Below, one piece after another: positions 16,938 through 32,524 of a DNA stretch of 54,555 bases. Source of the stretch: Cellulomonas hominis (GTDB lineage: Bacteria > Actinomycetota > Actinomycetes > Actinomycetales > Cellulomonadaceae); NCBI RefSeq assembly GCF_901521055.1, contig NZ_CABEGA010000028.1, forward strand, positions 1 to 54,555, given 5' to 3'. The position numbers and the translations under genes were made by a program. The stretch's first letter is position 1. The number at the start of each line of letters is the position of its first letter. The notes beneath the pieces were generated by a model. The model was not told where the DNA came from, made no database searches, and saw only the letters and a list, made by a program, of their open reading frames with translations.

Positions 16938-19013
16938 GTGACAGACACCATCGAGACCGCCGTGAGCACCGGCTCCGGCGGCTCAGCCCGTGGCGGTGCC
17001 ATCTCCGCGATGCGCATGCCCGAGCTGCAGGCGCTCGCCGCCCAGCTCGGCGTGACGGGCACGTCCCGGATGCGCAAGAGCGATCTGGTCGACGCCATCC
17101 AGGCCCGGAACAGCGGTGGCGAGCGCCCCGCGCGCCGTGCCGCCTCCCGCGCCGCCGGCCCGTCCGGCGCGCCCGCCGCCGAGCACACCGCGCCGCAGGC
17201 GGAGCACAGCGCGCCGCAGGCCGAGCAGCCCGCCCCCACCGCCGACGCCTCCGGCGACGAGCCCCGTGCGCGGCGCCGCCGCCCCGTGCGGGCCGCCTCC
17301 GAGGCGCCCGCCGCGGACGAGTCCGGGGACTCCCGCGGCCGCGCCGTCGACGTCCTCGCGAACCTCGAGGCCGCGCTCGACTCCCGCCAGGGCGGGCAGC
17401 AGACCGGCGAGCCGCGTGACGACCGCGCTGCCCGTGCGGCCGAGGCCGTCGGCTCCGTGACCGGTGAGCGCCGTTCGCGCCGCGCCGGCCGCGGTGCCGG
17501 CGCGCCGACGGTCGACGTGACCCTCCCCGAGGGGCCGACCACCGCCGGCGACCGGGACTCCCGCGGCGAGCGCGAGGGCCGTGACGGCCAGCGCCAGCGC
17601 CAGCAGGACCGGGGCCAGCAGGGCCAGCAGCCGGCCGCGCAGCCGGACCGGCAGGACCGCGCGCAGCCGCAGACCCGGGGCCAGCAGCAGCAGGACCGCG
17701 CTCCGCAGGACGAGGACGACGAGCGCGGCGGCCGCCGCCGGCGCTCGCGTGACCGGTACCGCGACCGCGACCGCACCAAGCGGGGCCGTGGCACGCGGGG
17801 CACCGACGTCGACGCGTACGAGCCCGTCGAGGTGGACGAGGACGACGTCCTGGTCCCGATCGGCGGCATCCTCGACGTGCTGGACTCGTACGCGTTCGTC
17901 CGCACCACGGGCTACCTGCCCGGCGCGACCGACGTCTACCTGCCGCTCGGCCAGGTCCGCAAGGCCGGTCTCCGCCGCGGTGACGCGATCACCGGTGCGG
18001 TCCGCGCGCCCCGCGAGGGCGAGGCGCAGCCGCAGCAGGGCGGCAACCGCCCCAACAAGGCCAACGCCCTGGTGCGTCTCGACACGGTCAACGGCATGTC
18101 GCCGGAGCAGGCGCGCCAGCGCCCGGAGTTCTCCAAGCTGACGCCCCTGTACCCGCAGGACCGTCTGCGGCTCGAGAACGACCCGCACCAGCTGACGCCG
18201 CGGGTGATCGACATCGTCGCCCCGATCGGCAAGGGCCAGCGCGGCCTCATCGTCGCGCCGCCGAAGGCCGGCAAGACGATCATCATGCAGCAGATCGCGA
18301 ACGCGATCACCGCGAACAACCCCGAGGTCCACCTCATGGTCGTGCTCGTCGACGAGCGCCCCGAGGAGGTCACGGACATGGAGCGGACCGTGAAGGGCGA
18401 GGTCATCGCCTCGACCTTCGACCGCCCCGCCTCGGACCACACCATGGTCGCGGAGCTGGCCATCGAGCGGGCCAAGCGCCTGGTCGAGCTCGGTCAGGAC
18501 GTCGTGGTGCTGCTCGACTCGCTGACCCGGCTGTCCCGCGCGTACAACCTGGCGGCCCCGGCCTCCGGGCGCATCCTCTCGGGTGGTGTCGACGCCTCGG
18601 CGCTCTACCCGCCCAAGCGGTTCTTCGGCGCGGCCCGCAACATCGAGAACGGCGGCTCGCTGACGATCCTCGCCTCGGCGCTGGTGGAGACCGGCTCCAA
18701 GATGGACGAGGTCATCTTCGAGGAGTTCAAGGGCACCGGGAACATGGAGCTCCGGCTCTCCCGCTCGCTCGCGGACAAGCGCATCTTCCCGGCCGTGGAC
18801 GTCAACGCCTCCGGCACGCGGCGCGAGGAGATCCTCATCGCGCCGGACGAGCTCAAGATCGTCTGGAAGCTCCGCCGCGTCATGGGCGCGCTCGACCAGC
18901 AGCAGTCGATCGAGCTGCTGCTCGGCAAGCTCCGGGAGACGAAGTCGAACGTGGAGTTCCTGCTCCAGGTGCAGAAGACCACCCCGGGCATGGGCGGCAA
19001 GAACGACGACTGA
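16938..19013 (+). CDS. rho: Transcription termination factor Rho, actinobacterial long form
   Basis: A 691-residue hexameric RNA helicase that ends transcription. Start GTG 16938 follows a strong purine stretch (16921-16930) and opens with the conserved Rho_N helix (MRMPELQALAAQLG). Residues about 55-300 are a low-complexity Ala/Arg/Gln/Asp-rich insertion, typical of high-GC actinobacteria and absent from E. coli Rho. The RNA-binding cold-shock-like domain follows (ILDVLDSYAFVRTTGYLPG). The P-loop PPKAGKT is at 441-447, with Walker B VVVLLDSLTRLSRAYN. A perfect 12-bp hairpin terminator closes the gene. Confidence 0.98.
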   Translation: MTDTIETAVSTGSGGSARGGAISAMRMPELQALAAQLGVTGTSRMRKSDLVDAIQARNSGGERPARRAASRAAGPSGAPAAEHTAPQAEHSAPQAEQPAPTADASGDEPRARRRRPVRAASEAPAADESGDSRGRAVDVLANLEAALDSRQGGQQTGEPRDDRAARAAEAVGSVTGERRSRRAGRGAGAPTVDVTLPEGPTTAGDRDSRGEREGRDGQRQRQQDRGQQGQQPAAQPDRQDRAQPQTRGQQQQDRAPQDEDDERGGRRRRSRDRYRDRDRTKRGRGTRGTDVDAYEPVEVDEDDVLVPIGGILDVLDSYAFVRTTGYLPGATDVYLPLGQVRKAGLRRGDAITGAVRAPREGEAQPQQGGNRPNKANALVRLDTVNGMSPEQARQRPEFSKLTPLYPQDRLRLENDPHQLTPRVIDIVAPIGKGQRGLIVAPPKAGKTIIMQQIANAITANNPEVHLMVVLVDERPEEVTDMERTVKGEVIASTFDRPASDHTMVAELAIERAKRLVELGQDVVVLLDSLTRLSRAYNLAAPASGRILSGGVDASALYPPKRFFGAARNIENGGSLTILASALVETGSKMDEVIFEEFKGTGNMELRLSRSLADKRIFPAVDVNASGTRREEILIAPDELKIVWKLRRVMGALDQQQSIELLLGKLRETKSNVEFLLQVQKTTPGMGGKNDD

Positions 19014-19028
19014 CGCCACGACGCGTCA

Positions 19029-19065
19029 GCGGGGCGGCACTCCCTCACGGGGGGTGCCGCCCCGC
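19029..19065 (+). terminator. Intrinsic-type terminator of rho
   Basis: Perfect 12-bp arms GCGGGGCGGCAC (19029-19040) and GTGCCGCCCCGC (19054-19065), starting 15 bases after the rho stop. There is no T-tail. Confidence 0.8.
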
Positions 19066-19191
19066 CGCGCGTCCGGACGCACGCGAGGCGTCACCGAGAT
19101 GACACCGGGCGCCTGCGCGCGGCGGGTACCCCAGAGGCGCGGACTGCCACCTCGGCGCAGCCGGCGTACGCGCGCCGGGCTGTGGGGCGCC

Positions 19192-20334
19192 TCAGGCGCC
19201 GCGGGTGCGGGCGCCCCGGCGGGCGGACAGCGCGTCCTCGTACCAGGCGAGCGTCTGCCGGGTGATCTCCCCGGCCTCGAACCGCTGCGCGGCGACGCGC
19301 TGCGGGCCCGTCGCCGCCCGCCGCGCGGCCGGGTCGTCGACCCAGCGCGCCAGCGTCCGCGCGAACGCCGGGGTGTCCCGGGGGTCGACGAGCTGCGGCT
19401 CGAGCCCCGCCATCGGGGTGCGGTAACCCGGGTTGTCCCCGGCGAGCACGACACCGCCGGCGTCGGCGAGCGCCTCGACCACGGACATCCCGAAGCTCTC
19501 CCCGCCGGTGGACGGCAGGGCGACGACGTCCGCGCCGGCGAGCAGCGCCGCCTTGTCCTCCTCGGCCACGAACCCGGGGAAGTCGACGCGGTCGGCCAGC
19601 CCGGCGGCGCGGGCGCGCTCGCGCAGCTCGTCCAGCAGCGGGCCGCGCCCGGCGAGCGTCAGGGTCCACGGCCGCTGGGTGCGGGGCATGGCGGCGACGG
19701 CGGCGAGCAGCTCGCGGGGCCCCTTGCGCTCGACGAGGCGCCCGAGGAAGACGATCCGCACCGGCGCGTCGTCCGGCCGGTGCGCGGGAGCGGCGTGCTC
19801 GGCGGGCAGCTCGACGGGGCCGCCGATGACGGGCACCTCGCGCCCGTAGGCCTCGCGGACCGACTCGGCGGCGGCCGACGACAGCGCGCTGATCGCGTCG
19901 AACCGCCGCAGCCGGCGACGTTCCAGCAGGCCGAGCGCGCGGATGCCCCAGCGCGTCGCGGCGTCCTGCGGGTAGATGACGAAGTGCCCGACGACGGCGG
20001 TCCCGGGGCGCGCGGCGGACACGACCCGCCCGGCGAGCACCGGGCTGTACGGCATGGTCACGTGCAGCACGTCGAACGGCACCGCGTCGAGCAGCGCCCG
20101 GATGCCGGCCCGCGACGCGGGCAGGGGCGTCCCCAGGCGGTTGCCGTTGAACTTCACGCCGACCGTGCGGCCGAGCACGTGCAGGTTCGGCAGGTCCGTC
20201 CGCGTGGTGGTCGAGGTGAGGTAGTGCACCTCGTGGCCGAGCGCCGTGAGCCGCCGGCCGAGTGTCAGGACGATCTGCTGCACCCCGTCGGGGCGGTCGA
20301 GGCCGTCGTCGATCACCAGGCCGATGCGGAGCAT
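19192..20334 (-). CDS. GT4-family glycosyltransferase
   Basis: A 380-residue GT-B fold enzyme. ATG 20334 is chosen because MLRIGLVIDDG begins the conserved N-terminal Rossmann strand and a GAGG lies just upstream. The N-domain has DGVQQIVLTLGRRL and the C-domain has RIVFLGRLVERKGPRELL. The family's EX7E signature lies in ESFGMSVVEALADAGGVVLAG. It resembles actinobacterial mannosyl/glucosyl transferases of the phosphatidylinositol-mannoside type, but acceptor and donor cannot be fixed. It has no transmembrane helix and is probably peripheral. The gene is divergent from rpmE and convergent with rho. Confidence 0.9.
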   Translation of the reverse strand: MLRIGLVIDDGLDRPDGVQQIVLTLGRRLTALGHEVHYLTSTTTRTDLPNLHVLGRTVGVKFNGNRLGTPLPASRAGIRALLDAVPFDVLHVTMPYSPVLAGRVVSAARPGTAVVGHFVIYPQDAATRWGIRALGLLERRRLRRFDAISALSSAAAESVREAYGREVPVIGGPVELPAEHAAPAHRPDDAPVRIVFLGRLVERKGPRELLAAVAAMPRTQRPWTLTLAGRGPLLDELRERARAAGLADRVDFPGFVAEEDKAALLAGADVVALPSTGGESFGMSVVEALADAGGVVLAGDNPGYRTPMAGLEPQLVDPRDTPAFARTLARWVDDPAARRAATGPQRVAAQRFEAGEITRQTLAWYEDALSARRGARTRGA

Positions 20335-20380
20335 GGCCTCATCGTAGGTGGCGGGAAGATTTCGCGGTGCGCCGCTGTTC

Positions 20381-20389
20381 TGGCAGACT
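20381..20389 (+). promoter_or_regulatory. Candidate rpmE -10 element
   Basis: TGGCAGACT resembles the extended -10 often seen in actinobacterial ribosomal-protein promoters. It lies 72 bases before the rpmE GTG. No good -35 is evident. Confidence 0.35.
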
Positions 20390-20461
20390 GTTCCGTCGGT
20401 CTGCGGTTCACGTGCGCGGCTCGCGCGCACGACCCGGAGGCCCAACCCGAGGAGAACACCT

Positions 20462-20677
20462 GTGAAGACTGACATCCACCCCGAGTACGTGGTGACCCAG
20501 GTGACCTGCACCTGTGGCAACACGTTCACCACGCGCTCCACCTCGACCTCCGGTGAGATCCGGGCCGACGTGTGCAGCGCCTGCCACCCGTTCTACACGG
20601 GCAAGCAGAAGATCCTCGACACCGGTGGCCGCGTGGCCCGGTTCGAGGCGCGCTACGGCAAGCGCTCGGCCAACTAG
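20462..20677 (+). CDS. rpmE: 50S ribosomal protein L31, zinc-binding form
   Basis: A 71-residue ribosomal protein. GTG 20462 follows CGAGGAGA. It keeps the four cysteines of the zinc-containing (C+) L31 type: CTC at 16-18 and CSAC at 37-40. It is therefore the zinc-replete paralogue rather than the cysteine-less RpmE2, which is Zur-controlled in many actinobacteria. A long hairpin ends the transcript. Confidence 0.97.
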   Translation: MKTDIHPEYVVTQVTCTCGNTFTTRSTSTSGEIRADVCSACHPFYTGKQKILDTGGRVARFEARYGKRSAN

Positions 20678-20684
20678 CGAACTC

Positions 20685-20731
20685 GACGCCGGTGACCGGC
20701 GGCCCCTCCGAGGGCCGCGGTCACCGGCGTC
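20685..20731 (+). terminator. Terminator of rpmE
   Basis: Perfect 14-bp arms GACGCCGGTGACCG (20685-20698) and CGGTCACCGGCGTC (20718-20731), with an inner GGCCC/GGGCC stem. It follows the rpmE stop by seven bases. Confidence 0.8.
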
Positions 20732-20818
20732 TTCGCATGTCCGGGCCCCTGCGTCACGCCGGGCCCGGCGCCCGGCCGCAGTGCCCCGACAGCCCGCAGC
20801 GCCCCCGAGGAGACAGCG

Positions 20819-21916
20819 ATGACCGACCCGTTCGCGGCGGCACGCCCGCTGCTGGACGAGCACGCCCGGATCGAGCGGCAGCTCTCGGACCCGGCGGTGC
20901 ACGCCGACCAGGCGCTCGCCCGGAACCTGGGCCGCCGGTACGCGGAGCTCGGGCGGGTCGCGCAGGCGCACCAGGCGTGGCGCGCGGCCGCGGAGGACCT
21001 CGCCGACGCCCGTGAGCTGGCGGAGTCCGACGACGCGTTCGCCGCGGAGCTGCCGGAGCTGACCGCGACCGAGGAGCGCGCGGCCGAGCGGCTGCGCCGC
21101 GTCCTGGTCCCGCGCGACCCGGACGACGCCCGCGACGTGATCCTCGAGATCAAGGCGGGGGAGGGCGGCGAGGAGTCGGCCCTGTTCGCCGCCGACCTGC
21201 TGCGGATGTACCTGCGCTACGCGGAGCGGCGTGGCTGGCGGACAGAGACGCTGGAGTCGACGGCGTCCGACCTGGGCGGGTACAAGGACGTGCAGGTCGC
21301 CGTGAAGGCGCGCGGCTCGGTCACGGACCCGGCCGAGGGCGTCTGGGCCAGCCTGAAGTACGAGGGCGGAGTGCACCGCGTGCAGCGCGTGCCGGTCACC
21401 GAGTCCCAGGGCCGCATCCACACGTCGGCCGCGGGCGTCCTGGTCTTCCCGGAGGCGGAGGACGCCGGCGAGGTCGAGATCGACCCGAACGACCTGCGCA
21501 TCGACGTCTACCGCTCGTCCGGCCCGGGCGGGCAGTCGGTCAACACCACGGACTCCGCGGTGCGGATCACCCACGTGCCGACTGGCATCGTCGTGTCCAT
21601 GCAGAACGAGAAGTCGCAGCTGCAGAACCGCGAGCAGGCGATGCGCGTGCTCCGCGCCCGGCTGCTGGCGGCCCGCCAGGAGGAGGCCGCCGCGGCGGCG
21701 AGCGCGGCCCGGCGGTCGCAGGTGCGCACCGTGGACCGCTCGGAGCGGATCCGGACGTACAACTACCCGGAGAACCGGATCGCGGACCACCGCACCGGGT
21801 ACAAGGCCTACAACCTGGACGCCGTCCTGGACGGCGACCTCGGCCCGGTCGTGCAGTCCGCGGTCGACGCCGACGAGGCCGCCCGCCTGGCGAGCGCCGG
21901 GGAGCCGGGCGCGTGA
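20819..21916 (+). CDS. prfA: Peptide chain release factor 1
   Basis: A 365-residue factor that releases polypeptides at UAA/UAG. The GGQ motif, whose Gln is methylated by the next gene product, is at 237-239. The RF1-type stop-recognition tripeptide PVT is in [19 protein letters not shown], as opposed to SPF in RF2. ATG 20819 follows GAGGAGA. The stop overlaps the prmC start (GTGA), so a release factor and its own methylase are coupled. Confidence 0.98.
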   Translation: MTDPFAAARPLLDEHARIERQLSDPAVHADQALARNLGRRYAELGRVAQAHQAWRAAAEDLADARELAESDDAFAAELPELTATEERAAERLRRVLVPRDPDDARDVILEIKAGEGGEESALFAADLLRMYLRYAERRGWRTETLESTASDLGGYKDVQVAVKARGSVTDPAEGVWASLKYEGGVHRVQRVPVTESQGRIHTSAAGVLVFPEAEDAGEVEIDPNDLRIDVYRSSGPGGQSVNTTDSAVRITHVPTGIVVSMQNEKSQLQNREQAMRVLRARLLAARQEEAAAAASAARRSQVRTVDRSERIRTYNYPENRIADHRTGYKAYNLDAVLDGDLGPVVQSAVDADEAARLASAGEPGA

Positions 21917-22878
21917 CCGCCGCCCCGACGATGCGGGCCCTGGTCGACGCCGCGGCCCGGGTGCTCGCCGACGCGGGGGTCGGGTCGCCGCGGCACGACG
22001 CGACCGCCCTGGCCGCGTACGCCCTCGGGCTGCCCCGCCTGGACCTCGTGCTCGCGCCGCCCGTGCCGGACGGGTTCACCGAGGAGTTCGCGGGCCTGGT
22101 GGACCGGCGGCGCCGGCGGGAGCCCCTGCAGCACATCGTCGGCTCGACGGTGTTCCGCTACCTGACGCTGCGCGTCGAGCCGGGCGTGTTCGTGCCGCGC
22201 CCCGAGACGGAGACGGTGGCGCAGGTGGCGGTCGACGAGGCCGCGCGCCTGGCGACGCTGGGGGAGTCCCCGCTGGTCGTGGACCTGTGCTGCGGAGCGG
22301 GCGGCATCGCGCTGTCGGTCGACACCGAGGTGCCCGGGTCCCGCGTCGTCGCGGTCGACGCGTCGCCCGAGGCGGTTGCCCTGACGCGCCACAACAGCGG
22401 GGCCGCCGGGAGCCTGTCGCTCCGCGTCGAGCAGGGGGACGTCCGCGACCCCGCGCTGCTGGCCGACCTGGACGGCACCGTCGACGTCCTCGTGTCGAAC
22501 CCGCCGTACATCCCGCCGGACGCCGTGCCGGTCGACCCGGAGGTGCGGGACCACGACCCCGACCTCGCCCTGTACGGCGGCGGGGTCGACGGCCTGGAGG
22601 TGCCGCGCGCGGTGCTCGCGGCCGCCGCCCGGCTGCTCGTGCCCGGCGGGCTCCTCGTCATGGAGCACGCCGAGGTCCAGGACGCGGCGGCCCGCGCCGC
22701 AGCCGAGGCGACCGGCGCGTTCGAGGCGATCGAGAGCCGGCCCGACCTCACCGGCCGGCCGCGGATGCTCGTCGCCCGCCGCCGCCCGGCACCCGACGGC
22801 CCGCGCGCCGTCGCCGGCGCACCCGCGGGCGAGCCGCGACCGGAGCCCCGCCCGGGCGTGAAAGACTCGCAGCCGTGA
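21913..22878 (+). CDS. prmC: Release factor glutamine methyltransferase
   Basis: A 321-residue SAM-dependent enzyme that N5-methylates the GGQ glutamine of release factors. The N-terminal helical domain contains [10 protein letters not shown] and the conserved VPRPETE. The SAM motif I is [13 protein letters not shown] and the catalytic NPPY is at 196-199. A Pro/Ala/Arg-rich tail of about 30 residues (292-321) is not part of the fold. GTG start within prfA's stop; its own stop overlaps the next GTG. Confidence 0.97.
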   Translation: MTAAPTMRALVDAAARVLADAGVGSPRHDATALAAYALGLPRLDLVLAPPVPDGFTEEFAGLVDRRRRREPLQHIVGSTVFRYLTLRVEPGVFVPRPETETVAQVAVDEAARLATLGESPLVVDLCCGAGGIALSVDTEVPGSRVVAVDASPEAVALTRHNSGAAGSLSLRVEQGDVRDPALLADLDGTVDVLVSNPPYIPPDAVPVDPEVRDHDPDLALYGGGVDGLEVPRAVLAAAARLLVPGGLLVMEHAEVQDAAARAAAEATGAFEAIESRPDLTGRPRMLVARRRPAPDGPRAVAGAPAGEPRPEPRPGVKDSQP

Positions 22879-23531
22879 GTGCCGACCGCGTGCTGGACGC
22901 CACCGACCCCGCGACCTGGGGTCCCGCCCTCGACGCCGCCGTGCACACGGTCTCCCGAGGGGGGCTCGTGGTGCTCCCGACGGACACCGTGTACGGGATC
23001 GGCGCCGACGCCTTCACCCCCGACGCGGTCGCCGCGCTGCTCGCCGCGAAGGGCCGGGGACGGCAGATGCCCCCGCCGGTGCTGATGCCCGACGTGCGCA
23101 CCCTGGACGGCCTGGCGATGGGCGTCCCGGCCGCGGCCCGCGACCTCGCGGAGGCGTTCTGGCCCGGCGGGCTGACGATCATCGTCGTCGCGCAGCCCTC
23201 CCTCGCGTGGGACCTGGGCGACACGCACGGCACGGTGGCGCTGCGGGTCCCGGACCACCCGGTCGCGCTGGCGCTGCTGACCCGCACCGGCCCGATGGCC
23301 GTGTCGAGCGCGAACCGCACGGGGCAGCCCTCCGCGCTCGAGGTCGCCGAGGCGCACGAGCAGCTCGGGGACAGCGTGCAGGTCTACCTCGACGGCGGCC
23401 GGACGCCCGGCCAGGTGGCGTCGACGATCGTGGACGCGACGGGCGACGAGCTCCGGGTGGTCCGCCAGGGCGCGATCAGCCTGGAGCGGCTCCGCGAGGT
23501 CGCGCCGGTGGTGGGTGACCCCGGCCGGTGA
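22875..23531 (+). CDS. tsaC: L-threonylcarbamoyladenylate synthase (Sua5/YciO/YrdC)
   Basis: A 218-residue enzyme that makes threonylcarbamoyl-AMP from threonine, bicarbonate and ATP for tRNA t6A37 modification. Visible motifs are LVVLPTDTVYGIGADAF near residue 35, KGRGRQMPPPVLMP, the WPGGLT loop, and SSANRTGQPSA. It is the short TsaC-like length without a Sua5 C-terminal domain. GTG 22875 overlaps the prmC stop, and wecA overlaps its own stop. Confidence 0.95.
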   Translation: MSADRVLDATDPATWGPALDAAVHTVSRGGLVVLPTDTVYGIGADAFTPDAVAALLAAKGRGRQMPPPVLMPDVRTLDGLAMGVPAAARDLAEAFWPGGLTIIVVAQPSLAWDLGDTHGTVALRVPDHPVALALLTRTGPMAVSSANRTGQPSALEVAEAHEQLGDSVQVYLDGGRTPGQVASTIVDATGDELRVVRQGAISLERLREVAPVVGDPGR

Positions 23532-24892
23532 GGGCGTACCTCCTGCTCCTGCTGATCGCCGCGGCGGCGACCTACCTGCTGACGCCGGTCGCCCGGTGGT
23601 GCGCGCTGCGGTGGGGGGCCATCACGGCGGTGCGGTCGCGGGACGTGCACTCGATCCCGACGCCGCGCCTCGGCGGGCTCGCGATGTGGGCGGGCCTGAT
23701 GATCGGGCTGCTCATGGCGAGCCAGCTGCCGTTCCTCGCCGACGTGTTCGCGTCCAACCCGCGCCCGATCGTCGGCATCGCCGCCTCCGCCACGATCGTG
23801 TGCGCGCTGGGCGTCGCGGACGACATCTGGGACCTGGACTGGATGACCAAGCTGGTCGGGCAGGTGCTGGCGGCCCTGGTGCTGGCGTGGCAGGGCGTGC
23901 AGCTGTACTCGCTGCCGATCGACGGGGTGGTGCTCGGGTCGAACCGGGTGATGCTCGGGCTGACCGTGCTGATCGTGGTCGTCGCGATGAACGCCGTGAA
24001 CTTCGTCGACGGCCTCGACGGGCTGGCCGCGGGGCTGATCGCCATCGGGGGCGCGGGGTTCTTCCTGTACTCCTACCAGCTGACCCGCGAGGCGAGCCCG
24101 GGCGACTACTCGAACCTCGCGACGCTGGTCGTCGCGCTGCTGGTCGGGGCGTGCGTCGGGTTCCTGCCGCACAACTTCCACCCGGCGCGGATCTTCATGG
24201 GCGACTCCGGGTCGATGCTCATCGGGCTGGTGATCGCCGCCGCCGGCATCCGGGTCACCGGGCAGATCGACCCCGCCGTCGCCTCCACCCGCCAGTCGTT
24301 CCCGGCGTTCCTGCCGATCCTGCTGCCGCTGGCCGTGCTGCTGCTGCCGCTGCTCGACATGGGCCTGGCCGTCGTCCGGCGCGTCGGGACGGGCAAGTCC
24401 CCGTTCCACCCGGACCGGATGCACCTGCACCACCGGATGCTCGCCCTGGGGCACTCGCACCGGCGGGCCGTGATCATCCTGTACGTCTGGACCTTCGTGT
24501 TCACCGGCGCGGCGGTCGCCCTCGTGTGGTTCTCCACGACCGCGGTGCTCGTCGGCCTCGCCGTCGGGGTGCTCGCCGCCCTGGCGCTCACGCTCGGCCC
24601 CCTGCGCGGCCGCACCACGCCGGGCAGCACCGGCAGCACCGGGACGGCCGGGGGCGGCGGGGACGCCGGCCCGCCGCGGCCCGCAGCGCCCGCCGCCGCG
24701 CCGACCACCGCCGCCCCGACCGCGGGCGCCCCGACCACCGCCACGGCCCGCCCGCACGACGCGCACGCCCGCGCCGCCGACCACCGCGCGCCCGCCCGGC
24801 ACGCCGCCGACCCGCACCGCCGGGCGTGGCACGGGACCGGCGCGCCGCTGACCGCCCTGAACGACGCCGACCCGAGGACGGACCACCGATGA
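23528..24892 (+). CDS. wecA: MraY/WecA-family undecaprenyl-phosphate sugar-1-phosphate transferase
   Basis: A 454-residue polytopic membrane enzyme that loads a UDP-sugar (GlcNAc-1-P in the WecA/Rfe branch) onto the lipid carrier for wall polymer or arabinogalactan-type linkage units. Catalytic Asp-rich motifs are GVADDIWDLDW and NFVDGLDGL; the His motif is HLHHRMLALGHSHR, diagnostic of WecA over MraY. About eleven helices are visible. The last 95 residues (from about 360) are a low-complexity Thr/Gly/Ala/Pro/His tail, probably cytoplasmic and not conserved. GTG start overlaps tsaC; its stop overlaps atpI (ATGA). Confidence 0.93.
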   Translation: MRAYLLLLLIAAAATYLLTPVARWCALRWGAITAVRSRDVHSIPTPRLGGLAMWAGLMIGLLMASQLPFLADVFASNPRPIVGIAASATIVCALGVADDIWDLDWMTKLVGQVLAALVLAWQGVQLYSLPIDGVVLGSNRVMLGLTVLIVVVAMNAVNFVDGLDGLAAGLIAIGGAGFFLYSYQLTREASPGDYSNLATLVVALLVGACVGFLPHNFHPARIFMGDSGSMLIGLVIAAAGIRVTGQIDPAVASTRQSFPAFLPILLPLAVLLLPLLDMGLAVVRRVGTGKSPFHPDRMHLHHRMLALGHSHRRAVIILYVWTFVFTGAAVALVWFSTTAVLVGLAVGVLAALALTLGPLRGRTTPGSTGSTGTAGGGGDAGPPRPAAPAAAPTTAAPTAGAPTTATARPHDAHARAADHRAPARHAADPHRRAWHGTGAPLTALNDADPRTDHR

Positions 24893-25395
24893 CCGAGCCC
24901 ACCGCCGCACCGACGCCCCGCGCGGGGGACAGCCCCGAGGTGTCCGCCGTCTTCCGCACCGCCCTGCGCGACATGGTCGTGCTGGTCGCCGGCGTGACCG
25001 TGCTCGGCGTCGGGATCGGCTACCTGGTCGCCGGGCTGCCCGGGGTGTGGGGCGCGCTGATCGGCGCCGCCATCGCCCTGCTCTTCTCCGGCACGACCAC
25101 GTTGTCGATGCTCAAGACCACGGGCACCGCCCCGGGCACGATGATGGCCGTGATCATGGGCACCTGGCTGGGCAAGCTGGTCGTGGTCGTCGTGCTGCTG
25201 GCGGTGCTGCGCGGCATGGACTTCTACGACCGGTACGTGCTGGCCGTGGTGGTCGCGGTGGCGGTCATCGGATCGGCCCTGCTCGACTACCGCGCCGTGG
25301 CGCGCGGGCGGGTGCCTTACGTGTCCCCTGCAGGTACCTCCGGGACCGTCTCGAATCAGGACGACCCGGACGGCGGCAGCCGCTCCGTAGGTTAG
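24889..25395 (+). CDS. atpI: ATP synthase-linked AtpI-like membrane protein
   Basis: A 168-residue protein with four hydrophobic helices (about 28-48, 53-75, 84-108 and 112-132). It lies directly before atpB, which is the position of AtpI (UncI), a non-essential helper of c-ring assembly. The sequence is poorly conserved, so the call rests on context and topology. The C-terminal 30 residues are polar. Its TAG stop overlaps the predicted -10 box of the atp operon. Confidence 0.75.
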   Translation: MTEPTAAPTPRAGDSPEVSAVFRTALRDMVVLVAGVTVLGVGIGYLVAGLPGVWGALIGAAIALLFSGTTTLSMLKTTGTAPGTMMAVIMGTWLGKLVVVVVLLAVLRGMDFYDRYVLAVVVAVAVIGSALLDYRAVARGRVPYVSPAGTSGTVSNQDDPDGGSRSVG

Positions 25396-25398
25396 GCT
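25393..25398 (+). promoter_or_regulatory. Candidate atp operon -10 box
   Basis: TAGGCT at 25393-25398 overlaps the atpI stop codon, with TAGGTT at 25388-25393 as an alternative. A hairpin CGGGTC/GACCCG (25423-25428, 25439-25444) follows in the leader. No clear -35. Confidence 0.35.
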
Positions 25399-25431
25399 TC
25401 CTGCCGAACCACCCACGACGGCCGGGTCCCG

Positions 25432-27230
<1,799 letters not shown>

Positions 27231-27231
<1 letters not shown>

Positions 27232-28043
27232 TGCGAGGGACGAGCCGGGCGTCGCTGGTCGCCGCGGAGGGCCGGTTCGAGCCGGTGCTGCGCGAGGCCG
27301 GCGCGCAGGGGCGGCTGCTCGGCGAGCAGCTGTTCGCGCTGACCGACGCGCTGGACTCGTCCGGCTCGCTGCGGCGCACCCTGACCGACCCGTCGGCCGA
27401 CGCCGAGGCCAAGGCCACGCTGGTCGCGCGGCTGCTGTCGGCGGCCGACCCCCGCGTGGTCGAGGCCGCGCAGGGGCTCGTGCGGGCCCGCTGGTCCGCC
27501 GAGCCGGACCTCGCCGAGGCCGTCGAGCACCTGGCCTTCTCGGCCGTGCTCGCGTCGGCCGAGGCGGACGGCACGATCGGCACGGTCCAGGAGGAGCTCT
27601 TCCGGATCGGCCGTGCGCTCGCCGGGCAGCGGGAGGTGCGCCGCCTGCTCTACTCGGACACGGTGCACGCCCACGCCCGCGGGGACCTGGTCGACAAGCT
27701 GCTCGCCGGCGGTGGCAACCCCGCGACCCAGGTGCTCGCGCGCCGGGCCGCCGTGGCACCGCGAGGCCGCCGGTACGTCGCCACGCTCGGCCACCTGGGT
27801 GACCTGATCGCCGAGCGGCGCAGCCGCACGGTGGCGAACGTCACCAGCGCCGCGGAGCTGGGCACCGCCCAGCGGCAGCGGCTCGCGGACATCCTGGCCC
27901 GCACGTACGGGCGGGAGATGCAGGTGCAGGTCCTCGTGGACCCGCACGTCCTCGGGGGCCTGCGGGTGCAGGTCGGCCCCGAGGTGATCGACGCGACCGT
28001 GCTGGCACGGCTGGCGGACGCACGACGACGACTTGCCAGCTGA
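27231..28043 (+). CDS. atpH: ATP synthase F1 subunit delta
   Basis: A 270-residue delta subunit that ties the peripheral stalk to the top of F1. It is longer than the ~180-residue E. coli form, as in other actinobacteria. The conserved C-terminal region is visible in [23 protein letters not shown] and [20 protein letters not shown] 27231 overlaps the atpF stop. Confidence 0.96.
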
Positions 28044-28116
28044 CGGGCCCGACGGCCCAGCCCGGAACTACGTGGGAGCGCACGCCCCCGGCGTGCGACA
28101 CGACAGGAGAGATGCC

Positions 28117-32175
<4,059 letters not shown>

Positions 32176-32232
32176 CGCTGACGCACCGCGTCACGTCCGC
32201 CGTCCCACCGTCACCGCAGGAGGTTCCCCCAC

Positions 32233-32514
32233 ATGGCCCAGCTCGAGGTCGACCTGGTCGACACCGACGGCACCATCTGGTCCGGCGAGGCACGCCAGGT
32301 CAGTGCGCCCGCCTCCGACGGTGAGATCGGCATCCTCGCAGGTCACACCCCGGTCCTCTCCGTGCTCCGGCGCGGAGAGGTCCGGGTGATCGAGGCCGGC
32401 GGCGCCGTGCACCGGTGGACGGTCGAGGGCGGGTTCCTCTCCGTCGACGCCGACCAGGTGACCGTCGTCGTGGACGCCGCCGAGGCGGTGGCCTCCGGCA
32501 CGTCCGGCCGCTGA
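32233..32514 (+). CDS. atpC: ATP synthase F1 subunit epsilon, short form
   Basis: A 93-residue subunit consisting only of the N-terminal ten-stranded beta sandwich (LEVDLVDTDGTIWSG..., GEIGILAGHTPVLS). The C-terminal helical hairpin that inhibits ATP hydrolysis in E. coli and Bacillus is missing. Short epsilons are known in Micrococcales. ATG 32233 with CAGGAGG upstream. Confidence 0.96.
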   Translation: MAQLEVDLVDTDGTIWSGEARQVSAPASDGEIGILAGHTPVLSVLRRGEVRVIEAGGAVHRWTVEGGFLSVDADQVTVVVDAAEAVASGTSGR

Positions 32515-32524
32515 CGGACCGGCG

